NCBI RefSeq assembly: GCF_943734655.1
Contig: NC_071353.1
Coordinates: 135,569,907 to 135,633,906 of the forward strand
DNA from: Sabethes cyaneus
Taxonomy: Eukaryota > Arthropoda > Insecta > Diptera > Culicidae
Reading direction: 5' to 3'
Length of the DNA: 64,000 nucleotides
Below, piece by piece: positions 9,071 to 21,299 of this stretch. The translations under genes and the position numbers were made by a program. The notes beneath the pieces were generated by a model. The model saw nothing but the letters and a program-made list of their open reading frames with translations, did no database searches and was not told the DNA's origin. Position 1 is the stretch's first letter, and each line of letters opens with the position of its first letter.

Positions 9071-11570
9071 GTTAGCCGCGATTCTCAACGTAGGTGTTCG
9101 GGAGAAGGGTCCGTTCCTACGAAATTGACCAACCTAGTGTTTTTGTCCTGACCTTTGTAATGACAGTTTCGTTGTCCCGTCAGTACGAGTTAGATGGAAC
9201 GTCTCATTTAGTTCACAACACAGTACAACAGACGGAGGAAGAGGCACAATTTGTGTCTAAAACTAACTCAAACCTCCAATGTTGGTGGAGTCTGAAATGC
9301 GTCGCACACTTCATAAGGGGATTACGGAGTTTCCTTGTCCGCTGTGGTTCAAAGGTTCACCAATATCTGCGAAGCACAGGGCCTGGAAAGAGAAGTTCGA
9401 TTCGGATCTGGTTATAATTGGCAACCATCATAGCTTGATTCAATCCATTCGGGCTTAACAGAGGTAATCTAAACTATTCCTCTTGTTTCGAATTTAAATT
9501 TACTAAAAATTATAAAATAAAGGAATGAGTCTCTATCAAAGCTACACTGAAGTAAATCCGATGTTTGACATCGCAAACATTCTGAACTATCGTTGTATTT
9601 AAAGCTTCTTCTTAACCCTTATTACTTTTTGCAATCCAACGACGACGTAACAACAGATGAAGTAACAAATGGAATGGAAAGAAAATCATTGTACAATGTA
9701 CAATGTACTTTGTTCGAGAAATTCCCAACAAATTATTATTGATAGTTGCAATACTCTTTCCCTGGAGCACGGCAGCGCCAGCCAGCGGTGTGATTCAGCA
9801 GTTTGCCACTGCAGTCAGATCGAAACCATTAAAAATGAACCAAAAAGAAAGCTTAATGTTTGAGACTTGACCTGACCACCACACTCGGTACCGAAGGTCC
9901 AATGAATAAGAAATAAACAACCGTTGCGCACACCATGCTACTGTGTACCCCACCGAACCCACTTTTTCCCGCTTTTGCTGAAAAATTGGAAAGTAGAGTA
10001 ATTTTATTATGATAAATTTCCGTCTGCCTCGACCGTACGAAAACGCGCACGCTAAAAATGAAAAGTTCAACTCATAAATGAGTCTAGGGGTTTTAGGTGC
10101 AGGACGATCAATAGAAATAAAATCTCCCAAAGATGAGAAATCATTTTTATTGTTCGAGAAAGCTCGGACCAATCTAAACAGAACCAGAAGAAACCGTGCG
10201 AAAAACCCGTGTGCTACCGCTGGTCAATTTGCCGTACGGTGGAAACGATTATAGCCTCGGTTGTACCGTAAGGGATGCATAATCTGTTAGTTCGTATAAT
10301 TTTTATCTGTAACACAACACAAGATCAAGAAATGAAAAAATATGTTAAATAATCAAATAAAAATAATAAAATTCCCTTCAACATAGAAACTTTTTATTGA
10401 CAACTCGGCTTTCGTGGCAATAGGTTTGCACCACAATGATAAGCCAGATTCGATGAACTTCACACCAGGATGAGGTAAAATACTGAAAATGTTTGACAAC
10501 AATTTTAACGAGCTAACATCCAGAAGATGCCTAGCACCGGAACAGCTCCTACCTTCCCGCCAGCGAGCGAAAGTGAACCAGGAAATTTATCCCACGAGAG
10601 CAGTGGGATTCAAGAAAGAAGCTACAGTCTGAAAGAAAATATCATCCAACTGTTGATGCACAAAAACACCCTTCGAAACTGATTGGTTTCATTGAGATGA
10701 AGAATCTATAGGATGCTATACATCCCAGTGACCGTTACAAGGCATAAAGCTGGAACGGAAAGACTTTCACGAAAACGTGCACGAACGGTATGGTGTGGAA
10801 AATCTGACCTTACTACCAACTGCTGAAACACCGTTATTAGCTTTTGTCTCTTGGTATTTTCGTGATTAAACCGAATAAAAATTGAACTAAACGGTGAACC
10901 TATAAGTTCTTTGTAACTCTTTCAAACACATATTTCGCCAGCAGCACCAAGCGAGTACAACACACCATCCTAGCAGCAGGAAAGATTTTCTGTCTCATAA
11001 ACGATAATCATTTTCCACTTCATTGGTCAGCGGAATTTCTGCCTCTCCGAGTTGTAGACTGACTGACTGGCTGGTTGTCTGGTCTGGGTTGGTTGCTAGC
11101 TGTGCTGACGGCCTGTACACGTTCGGTAGGTAGGTACCTGCATATTGGCTTGGAACGGGCATCTGTCATGGTTGAGCGGCGAAATTAAAAAGATTATTTA
11201 ACGTCATGTTTCCAGACTTCCAGTGCGATTGGTTCCGATCGAGTGCGTTCGATGGAAGTTTTCGGGGCTTAGGATCAGCAGCTTCCGCCGGCCGCCACGT
11301 GGGGAACCGAAACCCGAAACGTTCTGCTGGACTGGGCGGCAATATTGTCGATACAACAAGGCAAAATGTGAGTTTTCTGCGGATTTCACAGTTTTATGAC
11401 ATTGCATTATTATTAGGTAGCTAATTTTCTTTAATGCTCATCGGCTCTATGTACTCAGCGATTGTCGGTTCAAGGAAACTCAGGGAAACTGCATTCTTGT
11501 CGCAAAAAAACAAGCATCTATTAGACAATATACAGTATTACTGTGCGGCTGAGTAACTTTTCCGATAACA
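9071..11570. other. Intergenic or intronic sequence without a recognisable gene
   Basis: Short open frames here show no family resemblance I can defend. Composition alternates between AT-rich and mixed. A tandem TGTACAATGTACAATGTAC lies at about 9693. If a host gene is present, its exons are too short or lineage-specific for me to call from sequence alone. Confidence 0.4.
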
Positions 11571-11579
11571 TCTTCTTCT

Positions 11580-11981
11580 TCAGCATAAAGCCGGGGTGGC
11601 TCGTGCTGTTTCAAGCACTCGTCTCCATTCAACTCGGTCTTGGGCCACTTGTCGCCAGTTTCCTAGTCGTCTCAGAGATCGCAAATCGCTTTCGATCTGG
11701 TCGAGCCATCGTGCACATTGGGCCCCCCCTGTTCTGATGCCGGTGGGGTTGTTGAAGAGGACTATTTTCGTCGCACTGTCGTCCGGCATCCTTACGACGA
11801 GTCCGGCCCCCCGTAGTCTGCTAACTTTCGCTAGATGTTTGATGGGAGTCTCCCCAAGCAGTACCTGTAGCTCGTGATTCATACGCCTCCGCCGCGCTCT
11901 GCTTTCAGTTTGTACTCGGCCAAATATCGTCCGCAGCACTTTCCGGTCCTCCGTAAGCAGCGTCACCGGCTTCAAGTCCAT
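11580..11981 (-). pseudogene. RTE C-terminal region fragment
   Basis: It contains LKPVTLLTEDRKVLRTIFGRVQTESRARRRRMNHELQVLL followed by LAKVSRLRGAGLVVRMPDDSATKIV and GGAQCARWLDQIESDL. This is the standard RTE tail (FERKVLR..I, RRRMNHEL, RLRWAGHVVRMPD, RWLDQVE). It is joined to the RT piece across a deletion at about 12000-12062. Confidence 0.85.
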
Positions 11982-12061
11982 AAAGAACTACCGGTCTAAT
12001 AAGGGTTTTGTACACTGTCAGCTTCGTGCGGTGGCGTATGCTTCCTGATCGTAGCGTTTTT

Positions 12062-12979
12062 TTAGGCAAAGCCTAAAAGTTGGCTACCCTTGGTAAGAAT
12101 CGTGCCTCTCGTTTTGATGCCCGCTCGTCGGATCACCCCCTCAAGAGCGATGTTGAACAGCATGCAGGATAAACCGTCACCTTGTCTCAACCCTCGCCGC
12201 GTCTCAAACGGACTCGAGAGTGTCCCAGAGATGCGTACGAAACACATCACTCGGTCCAATGTAGTTCTGATCAGTCGCGTCAGTTTGTCCGGAAAACCGT
12301 GTTCGTGCATTATCTTCCATGGCTTGTCTCGATCGACTGTATCGTATGCTGCTTTGAAATCGATAAAGATGTGATGCGTGGGCACGTTGTACTCCCGACA
12401 TTTCTGCAAGATCTGTCGGATAGTAAAAATTTGGTCCGTAGTTGCGCGAGCCCCCATGAAACCCGCCTCATAATTCCCTACGAAACCTTGTGCTATCGGT
12501 GACAGCCGGCGTAACAGGATCTGGGAGAGTACCTTGTAGGCGGCGTTTACCAGCGTTATACCACGATAGTTGCAGCAGTCTAGCCGATCACCCTTTTTGT
12601 AGATGGGCCAAACCACTCCTTCCATCCATTCCTCCGGTAGCTTTTCCTCCTCCCAAATCCTAGAAATAACCCAGTGTAGAGCCTTTGCTAGCGTTTCTCC
12701 GCCATGTTTATAAAGCTCTGCCGGTAGGCGGTCCTTCCCAGCGGCTTTATTGGTCTTCAGCAGCCTGATTTCTCGTTTGACTTCTTGGAGATCACTATCT
12801 TCCATGGGCGCTCCTAGGTTAATTTCCGTTCCGCCTCCTTCTGCGACTTCGCCATTGAGGTGTTTATCGAAGAACTGCTTCCACCTGTCGACCACCTTGC
12901 GCTCGTTTGTAATTAGATTCCCTCCCCCGTCCCTACACAGGTCAGGTTTCGGTGTGTAGCCCTTCCGAGTTTGGTTCAC
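12062..12979 (-). pseudogene. RTE reverse transcriptase, partial
   Basis: The open frame of about 305 residues begins in the connector (RKGYTPKPDLC) and runs through LLKTNKAAGKDRLPAELYK, YKKGDRLDCCNYRGITL, FIDFKAAYDTVDR (motif A) and ETRRGLRQGDGLSCMLFNIALE (motif B). It stops after QLLGFA, just where FADD would follow, so catalytic motif C is missing. In RTE elements this enzyme copies the element RNA at nicked DNA. The frame is otherwise clean, so the deletion is probably a recent loss compared with the flanking frameshifts. Confidence 0.92.
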
Positions 12980-13479
12980 CTTCTCATAAAACTTGCGCGT
13001 GTCATTAGCTCGGAATAGTTATCCTAATTCTTCACGATCTCTGTCCTCCTTTCGGCGCTTTTTCCTCCTCAGGATCGTGGTCAACTGGTTCCTAGCTCGT
13101 CGGTATTTAGCCAGGTTCTCTCTAGTGGCAATACTTAGATAATTTTTCCAAGCAGTTTTTTCCCCTCCACCGCTTGTTGGCATTCCCCATCAAACCAATC
13201 TTTATGTGTACTCCGATGCTCAATACCTAGTGCCACGGTAGCGGCCTCTCCGATGGCCGAGCGTATTCTGCCCCAACCGTCTTCGAGATTTGAAGCACCT
13301 AACTCCTCAGAAGAAGGCAGTGCCTCATTCAGTATTCGCGTGTAGTTCTCGGCAGCTTGCGAGTTATCTAGCTGCCTGATGTTCAGCCGAGGAGGGCGGC
13401 TTTGACGTGTCCGGTATGCGGCGGACGGCTTTGAGTGCACATGTACTGCTACTAGGTAATGGTCAGAATCAATATCCGC

Positions 13480-14110
13480 ACCCCGTCGGGAGCGTACGTT
13501 CTTGATGTTCGAGAAAAACCGCCCCTATATGAGAACGTGGTCAATTTGGTTCATTGTACGTTGTTCAGGTGATCTCCAAGTAGGTTTGTGGATATCCTTA
13601 CGCGGGAAAAAGGTGCTTCGGATCACCAGGCCTCGGGAAGCTGCGAAGTTTATACATCGTTGGCCGTTATCGTTCGTGTCGGTGTGCAGGCTATGGGGTT
13701 CTACCACCGGTCTATACATTTCTTCCCTACCGACCTGGGCGTTCATATCCCCGATGACGATCTTGATGTCCCGTGACGAGCAGCTGTCGTACGTTGCCTC
13801 CAGCCTCGCGTAGATCGCTTTTTTCTCATCGACGGGTCTACCTTCGTGCGGACAGTGCACGTTAATGATGCTATAATTGAAGAAGCGGCCCTTTATCCTC
13901 AATACACACATTCTCTCGTTGAACGCCTTCCAAGCTATCACGCGATCCTGCATTCCGCCCAGCACTTCAAAGCCCGTTCCCAGTACGTTGGTAGTGCCAC
14001 CGCTCTGGTAAAACTGGGCCTTTCCGCCACGGATCTTCCATACCTTCTCTCCTTTGCGACAGATTTCCTGCAGAGCTGTTCAATCAGCATGAAAGTACAA
14101 TCAAAAAAAC
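13480..14110 (-). pseudogene. RTE APE-type endonuclease, frameshifted
   Basis: The best frame (13965-13525) holds RVIAWKAFNERMCVLRIKGRFFNYSIINVHCPHEGRPVDEKK, then SSRDIKIVIGDMNAQVGRE (GDxN catalytic motif) and FAASRGLVIRSTFFPRKDIHKPTWRSPE and NQIDHVLI (the terminal DH region). The upstream part (14129-13938) is in another frame. Linker residues follow at 13440-13135, including a YTRILNEALP stretch. The N-terminal NVR motif is degraded. This domain nicks the target site in RTE elements. Confidence 0.88.
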
Positions 14111-14334
14111 CTCTATAAGTGTCGCTCAAGTCGTGCTGGTCTTCTGTTCTTTGTGGGCTGTATTCGTCGTTTGTTGAGAAGGGGAAGTTGCGCTGAACGT
14201 GTTGGTCTTAGAAGCTGAGGTAAAATTTGGCTGCTGAGATTTGGGTCGCAAATAAGTTGAACGTGTTCTCTATAACCGTGCGGTGAGCCAAACTGTCAAT
14301 TAACAAGAAGGGTTAATCGCCTCCAAACACGATC

Positions 14335-14730
14335 CCGGAAGCTGTACATGATGATACCGACGAAGTTCGGTTACGTGGCGGACAAAACCTACGTCAAGAC
14401 AGATTTCAAATTGCCTTCTGAGTAGGAGTTTTATACGATGATCGGAAGGACAATGACTGCAGACATTTTCAAGCATATGAAATTGTCAAAGTTCCCTAAG
14501 AAATTGCTTGATTGGCAGGCTTGAAAAGCGACATTTTTACCACAACCGGATCGCGGAAAGTTTGAGAACGAATGTCCGAAAAAACATCTACTGAGTGGCT
14601 CCTACCAATCGAAAAATATTAGGCCATCGTTAAGCGGAACCGGAAGAAGAGAACTATTAGAATCAAGAAGCACTCTAAAACAAACTGTCATTCTACGACG
14701 AACAAGCTGGACGATGTTTCGAACGCCTCT
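14335..14730 (+). pseudogene. Mariner-like transposase remnant
   Basis: One frame reads TKFGYVADKTYVKTDFKLPSE, then EFYTMIGRTMTADIFKHMKLSKFPKKLLDWQA (about 14356-14520). This matches the catalytic core of mariner-family transposases (DETYVKxDFKQ...EFYT...DIFKHIKLxKFAKKxLVWQ), with the first catalytic Asp region degraded to ADKTY. Further on, LPIEKY-stop-AIVKRNRKK (about 14605-14650) corresponds to the C-terminal P-IE-YWAIVKR-LKK motif. The stretch between is deleted, so the second and third acidic residues are missing. No TIRs were found. Confidence 0.8.
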
Positions 14731-14740
14731 AGCAAGGCCA

Positions 14741-15790
14741 CCCAAGCAACCAACAATTCAAATTTCACTTAAGAAACGAACTTGGAAGTTCATATTTGGT
14801 TCAAATTTAGTTTCGTTGAACTTTCTTGCTGAACAACCAGACACTACGTTTGTTAACCGAACTTTATTCTCAATAAAGTATCGTTAATATCTGTAGCAAC
14901 TTGAAAGTTCAGCATGGAACTTGAAGGTAGCTTTTAGTTTAGATAATAGTGTCTAAGGAAGGTTAATAAGCTTTATGAATATGGAACTATAGCTTGCTAG
15001 GCAGTTTTACCTGTACTTAACCAAACAAAGTTGCCATGAGTTCGCTGCACAGAGCGCTAAGCAGCTTCTAAAGAAACTTTGACATCAATTTATAAAATAG
15101 CACTTTAATAACTTCTATGTTTATACTTTTCTATTTTCTACCTCCGCCTCCTCCTAACTTCTGTAAAGCCGATTCATACAATTAAGATAGACCATTTAAA
15201 AAAACACTAACTAACCCCTTATTGCTGCTGGATTTGAATCCGAGCATTCCATGTTGCAAGCATATCCTGTCCTGATGCATTGCGCCATCTCTGACGCCGC
15301 TAGTGAAACGATTTTTGCCGATGAGTTGTTCTTGAGTGTAAATTCGTTTCGGGGCTGTGGTAAATGAGAATTTAGCACATCGAATAAAATCGATGCAAAA
15401 CGCATATTCCCAGCAACGGAGCGAGCAGTGGTATGCATCTAAGTCACCGAAAGGGAGTATTTGAGTTCAAATCTCCGAGGTTTCGGTGGTTGATGGTGTG
15501 TGGTAAGTTACAATATATTAATATTTATAAAAAAAAATCATTTTTAAGATTCTTGGAGTTTCTTTTTGAGCTGAACAGTGTTCTATTTAGCAACTTAAGT
15601 GAATTTTTGCGAACTTTCAAGTTCTGTTAAAAGTTGCTTTATATTTCCTTCGAAGTTTAATAATCAAATACGAACTAGAAAGTACGGTTAATTACTTAAA
15701 TATTAAGTTGAATGGAGTTCTATTCATGATCATTTCGTTGGCTGATTAAGCGAAAAAATCCCCTTTTATCGGAACTTTTGATTACTTGGG
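14741..15790. mobile_element. CCCAAG-TIR non-autonomous element, about 1.05 kb
   Basis: The left end is CCCAAGCAACCAA and the right end, inverted, is CCCAAGTAATCAA. The flanks are CA at 14739-14740 and CA at 15791-15792, a 2-bp target duplication. The interior is AT-rich with scattered AACTTTCAAGTTC-like motifs and no transposase. The termini and 2-bp duplication match the shorter foldbacks at 15933, 45544 and 54444. The left edge directly abuts the mariner remnant. Confidence 0.7.
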
Positions 15791-15932
15791 CATACTAGAA
15801 TAGATATTCAAAATTCCGGAATGCAGATTCTTCGAAATTCATCTGTGCTATTTTCATATTCAATTTTCAATATCAATCCAGTGGAAAGCAAGCACTCAAC
15901 CAGGTAAAGTTTAACCAACCATATGATTGTAG

Positions 15933-16040
15933 CCCAAGTAGCAATTTGGGTTTTATTACAGTCCTTTGATGCCATTTAAGACCAAAATTAGTACTGAAAA
16001 CCGCCATAAGAATACAGTGAAACTTACATTGTCGCTTGGG
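15933..16040. mobile_element. Short CCCAAG foldback MITE, 108 bp
   Basis: It begins CCCAAGTAGCAATTTGGG and ends TTGTCGCTTGGG. The arms pair over most of their length with a centre around GACCAAAATTAGTACTG. AG lies on both sides (15931-15932 and 16041-16042). It has close sequence relatives at 45544-45651 and 54444-54552. Confidence 0.85.
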
Positions 16041-19000
16041 AGGCTACGAACCAGGTTTCCTCAGTGTCTGTTTTCGAACTTTCGAGTCTGCAAGTCTTAG
16101 GTGAAATACGTATCTGTCAAGAATAAATATACATAGTAAAATTAAAATACATAATGCAAATAAATAAAATACATAAGCTTTCTTTTTATTTAATTCCAGG
16201 TTTCGTGTTCTACTAAGACGCTCCAAAAGCTTCAGTTAACTTATTAGCTGTTTGGAATATCGATTTAGATAAAAACAAAAATGTTTATGAAAATTTGAGA
16301 TAACGACAAGCTTAGTGTACGCCATTTCATTTTACTGGCTGTTTAATTTCCGCGATATTTTTTTTCCAATTCGAGATATCAAGGTAAGTCAACCAATCAA
16401 CCATTAGGGAATCCAAGCACTAACGAATGACTGATTATTTCTCTAGCTCTAGATCTAGCTCTGTATGGACAGCTAATTAAATCAGTAAACCAGCGATGCA
16501 TTTCCATCGATTTTTCCACTGACCGAAGCAATATAGAGAAATAGAGAAAAAAGAAGCAGAATCGATTAAACCATCTGAACCGCTCCGTCATGGGAAACGA
16601 AATGGAGCTAAGCTATTAGCTATCTCAGACGAGACAACTGACCTTACATTTCGCTCATTATGGCGGACGGTGCGGTTTTGGCCCAAATAATCTACACGGC
16701 AGAATCGCCCCAATCGTGTCGATTTCACCTGAAATACTGCACTGTACTGCACACACGTGAACAGTCCGTTGCAGTTTAATCAGCGAGGGTTCATCGTCCG
16801 GACCGGGGCCCGATTCGCACACTCGTGGTGGTTAAATTTCAACTAAAAAACTATTCAAATTACTTGCACAGACAGCCTCTAATGCTCTACAACTGCAACC
16901 GGTGTGTGCTGTTATAAAAGGCGGTCGGCTATTAAAGCAACCGAACAGTTGAACACAGCATCCTTTTTTCAGCGCTAGTAGGAGTAGGAATTTTTCAGTA
17001 GCTGAACACGCATTGTTCAATCGGAATGGGAGTTTAGGGATAAAACATAACAGAAGCAACATTACTTACCAGTAATGGGTCCAGTAAATTATCCTGCAGG
17101 TGGTTAACTGGCGTTTAATTGCTCTACCCGGAGGATATTTTACCCCGTCCGCCCAAACCGCTAGACAGCAACGACCGCACAGACATTAGCCTAGCGAAAC
17201 GGAACACCAGAAGCTGCAGCACGCGCGTCGTCTCGTTATCGGACGACGGGATGTAAAAACCAGCCGCTGATTTATACACACATGACAGAACGAATCACGC
17301 CATCACGAACATCGCGATTCAAATACGGCGTGCCATAGTTGTCAAAGATAGTGACGAACATCCAGCATCCGTTGGTTCTTTGACGGTTTGCGATTGAAGC
17401 CTGGCTTGGCAGCAGCACTGCGTTCAAGTGCGTGTACTTCAACCGGTGTGGCGGCCTGAAAGCATCCATTGAAATCCGCAACCGGACTTCCAGGGACCAA
17501 AGATTCGTTCAACATCGTGTCCTCCTAGTGTTGTTAGGACTAAACATTTCAGATTTGAGATTTAAAACGCGAAAATCACATTTAAGCCTAGCTGACTTCA
17601 TTCGGCATTCAAAAAACAAACGACGTTTGTAACTGCCATCATTCAGCAAAAGGATTGGCAACACTGCCGCAACCGCTAAACTGCGGCATCGTCTTGTCGC
17701 CGGAACGCCAGAATGGCACGCGTTTTCCCCCGGCATTTATCTTCCTGAAGTAGGCATCAGCATCTGGCATCCGGTGCGTGGTGCTGCTGACGACGACGGT
17801 GTGGCATTCACCAACCGACGAGATGTTGATGTTTGCGATTTGATACGCATAGTAGCACGCTGCTAGCTCTAGCATCAAGTGCGTTTCCAGTTCCCAGGTG
17901 GAATGCCGGATGCCGAAACAGAAAAAAAATCGTGACGGTGACATTCCTTCGCTGCGGTTCCGACGAATCTCAACAGAGCGACTCGAAAAAAACAAACCAC
18001 AATACCTATTAACGATGAATCACTTCTAGGTAGGTTTTCACCACTCCGTCTGATCCGATCCACACCGATTCAATATGGCTGACGGGGAAAACTGTAAACT
18101 TAATTCGAACTGATTTTTTTCGGGTGTTTCGCTACAACGGGAGTCTAACTCTCTGGATCGGGAAGGAAAAACTATTCCGTCGGAGTACCACATAGAGCTC
18201 TGTTCACGGTTCGTTTCCGTCTAGATTCACGGGCTGGGAGTTGAGTTTAAATTTCGAATACGCTGCTGTACCTACATGTTCTCTATCTAAAGTGTCGGTT
18301 TTTCAGCAATCGAAAGACCAGCGTTTTCATTAGACAGCAATTGTTTTCCATTGACCGCAATTACTGGGAAGCAGCGAATCAGAAGGAAAAAAAGCTCGTC
18401 GATGCAGTGCCCTGTTGGACTTCATTTTTTTTTTGTTTTGGTTCAGCACGTAAAGAACTGAACAATCAAGTATGTTTTGACCGAAATTTCCAATAATGAA
18501 GTTTGCCCCAGTCGGTCTTGACTAATGGAATGAAAGCAGTAAAGTTTTTCAGTGTACTACCTTGATTTAAGATTTAAAATGTCCTGAAGATTTCTTCGCT
18601 GTGATTCACGAAAAACCAAAAACCTAACAGGGTTAAAAACAATTTGAGTTACGTACCCGAAACCTTTCGTGACGTCGAAAGCAATTGCAATCCTTTAGCT
18701 GTTTGATGAAATCGATTATTATTCCAACAAACAGTGGATTATAATTACCTCCTCGTAACAACAGCCAATGAAGCAGATTTGTGTTTCCCATGGCGAAGCT
18801 CCGCCGCACCGGACCAGCGTCTTTCCACGTGCGTCTGTCACCCACAGACAAACAAAGGAGGTAGGTAATAAGTTTTCACTTTGATGTTGATTGATTGAAG
18901 AGTTATTGTCTTCCGCGCGCTGCTGAAGCTTAATCGAGACACGCAAATCGTGTAGCTGTCGGATTTCTTGCAAACAACGAAAAAAAAACACGAACGGAAC

Positions 19001-19738
19001 GCAACGTGCGAGTTTGACTCGAGTCGAAAAATGCCATAATTTAAAGTTTAATTTGATTTCGAAGCACATTTCAACAGGAAGTAGTACGATCTCACACAAG
19101 TTTTGTCGTGATTGGACGAGAACATTCGATGAAGTTCACAGAATATAGAGTAAACCTATAAAAACGTAGAGAAAACACAAAATAATAAAAAAATTAAATA
19201 GGTACAAGAATGAATCAGAGAAAACTATGCAGAAAACTACACTAGTTAACAGCATTTATGAACTCAGTAAGCTGAAGGTGATTTTTCATGTAAAATTGAC
19301 CGCTGAATCCGAAAATGTGGTCAGAAAAATTTAAAGTAGGATAGTTTTTGGGATATGCATTAAAGTTAAAATTTTGCTTAAAGAAAGAAAGTACGTGCAC
19401 ATAAATACAAATTTCTCCGGCTGCGGTGTACCAATTTTAAATCTCTTTTTTCCATATTTAAGGAGAGAAAATTTGCTATCGATTAGTTGAACTTCATTTT
19501 TGTGTAAGAATAATAGTACTGTAGATATTTGAGAATTTGTTCACAACAAAACAAAAAAGAGCGCATTTTTTTGGAATAATTTCAACTTTATCGAAGATTT
19601 TAGACAAGATTAACGCATTTCAAAAATTTCATTTCATGTGGGTCTTAAAGGCCGATAAAAAACAAAGAAATCATGGGGTTAATGATAACCATCGGTTGAA
19701 AATTGTACAAGTTATGACCATTTTACTAAAACAGTAAT
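16041..19738. other. Intergenic or intronic sequence, no gene supported
   Basis: It is mixed composition, somewhat GC-richer at 16600-18250 than around it and AT-rich after 19150. Several short frames exist but none has domain resemblance or a convincing exon structure. The 16.6-18.3 kb part lacks recognisable transposable elements, so it could be regulatory or 5'-flanking DNA of a host gene; this is speculation. Confidence 0.4.
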
Positions 19739-19740
19739 GT

Positions 19741-20250
19741 TTGCGCTACTTGATACTGGCTTGCTCTGACCAGAACACGGTCGAATGGCTGGAGCAAGCG
19801 GCATCTACTCTCGTCCCGTGGGAAGGGGCACAACTACGGGCCTCCGACACGAAGGACCTGCCGAAGGCACATACCTTCATAGGGTACTTCCAGGACAGTG
19901 TCGGCACCATGGACGAGAGAATTTTAAGATTCCCCCAGAATCAGAACGTCGGCTTTTCAACACAAGCGTGGCAGATACGGCGTCGCAATGTGTTTGGAAA
20001 TACCGTCGAACTGTTGATGGAGGTTGACCAAATATCGGCAAGCCAGATCGCCGAGCAGCGCTTTATGCTAAACTATATGTTTGGCAAAGCGCGTATGCGA
20101 CAGGTTGGCAGAGGTCTGATCTGCCGCAAACTCGAGGACGGTACGAGCGGAACTCCTTTCTGGGAGCGCCCCGCCACCACCAAGACAATGCAATCCCGCA
20201 ATGTTGGAAAGTGCGGAACTTCCCTCCGGGAGTATCCCGCTGCCACCTAA
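19741..20250 (+). pseudogene. Lian-like ORF1 remnant with DUF4780-like domain
   Basis: The frame of about 169 residues has VEWLEQAASTLVPWEGAQLRASDTKDLPKAHTFIGYFQDS, ILRFPQNQN, STQAWQIRRRNVFGNTVELLMEVD and LNYMFGKARMRQV. This is the pattern of the DUF4780 domain found in ORF1 of some insect non-LTR elements (W...PWEGAxL....D.P.P....YF.DS). The 5' part of ORF1 is missing, and the frame terminates before the endonuclease without typical zinc knuckles. The domain is thought to help RNA or DNA binding; its exact role is unknown. Confidence 0.72.
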
Positions 20251-20499
20251 ACAATGCACTCCTGCGAAGACTAGACGGGCGCTGCGAAAACCTCGCAAGA
20301 GGCGTACGCAGCAACCACCAGTCGATAGCAAACCTCAGAGATTCAATTCGCCGTTAAGTGTGGGTCGGACATCTGTGGCCTGTCGCCTGCAGCAACCGAA
20401 GCCTGCCGGTGTGGGCGACTCGATCGCTCAACTCAGCAAAAACGCTACTGGTATCCGTACGCCAAGGCTCGATCCATCATTGGATCAAGCTGAAACGGC

Positions 20500-20830
20500 A
20501 GCTGAGTGCTGCTCTGATCCAGGAGCCATGGATTAACGATGCCACGCTCCTCGGTCTATCCGGCGCTAATGGGACAACTCGGATACAAACAACAGGGGTG
20601 AGTACCTACTTGAATATTTTACTTTTAACGATGTCAATGTAACCAATGTAGGGAATGACCTCACCTTTATAAACGCTATCAGACAAGAGGTCCTAGACCT
20701 TACTCTATGTAGCACCGCTATAACTGAGAAAGTCAAAAATTGGCATGTCTCTGATGAACCAAGTTTATCAGACCACAGACATATCATTTTCGACATCGAG
20801 GCTAATTCTCTAATATACGAACTCCAGTTG
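20500..20830 (+). pseudogene. Lian-like endonuclease fragments
   Basis: LIQEPWINDATLLGLSGANG (from about 20515) matches the early endonuclease motif (QEPW, catalytic Glu). NDLTFINAIRQEVLDLTLCSTAITEKVKNWHVSDEPSLSDHRHIIFDIE (about 20655-20800) is the C-terminal part with the SDHR motif that carries a catalytic Asp/His. About 100 residues between them are missing or frameshifted, so the domain is inactive. Confidence 0.8.
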
Positions 20831-21299
20831 AGCTCACCGCTAGTGACCTGCAATGTTGTATCACAGACGTGTATAACACAAACTGTCCCGGAAACACGCG
20901 AACAGTTTGCCGTGATGTGCCCTGGTGGAATGAGACGCTTAGCAATCTCCGTCGGAAGGCAAGGCGGCTGTTCAACAGGGCCAGAATCACGTCAGAGCTT
21001 CCCTCACCAAATACAACGCTGAGCTACGCAAAGCCAAAAGGAAATCACGAGTGAAATTTTGCGAAAGCATACAAACTCTGCCATAGGCTACGCGTCTGCA
21101 GAAAGCGATGTCCAAGTACCACTGCAATGGTCTAGGGCAATTGAAGAAAGAGAATGGGAGTCTCACTGTTACCACCAGGGAAAGTCTGGAAGTTCTAATG
21201 AACACGCACTTCCCTGGTTCGACAGTGACCACTGGACAAGACATGGGCGGGCAGTAGCGGAATGGGTCATTGCCTAATGTGCCAAATGATTCGGTTCTA

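Larger units (their letters stand above)
11575..14129 (-). mobile_element. RTE-clade non-LTR retrotransposon, internally deleted
   Basis: Going down the minus strand there is an endonuclease (about 14100-13480), a linker (13440-13135), a reverse transcriptase (12979-12062) and the C-terminal region (11981-11580). The order and motifs fit RTE elements such as the Aedes JAM type. The RT breaks off after QLLGFA at 12062 and sequence resumes about 60 bp on in the C-terminal domain, so the YADD-containing part has been deleted. Several frameshifts separate the pieces. Related fragments lie at 27328-27900, 45652-45990, 58690-61365, 62100-63305 and 63345-63700. Confidence 0.9.
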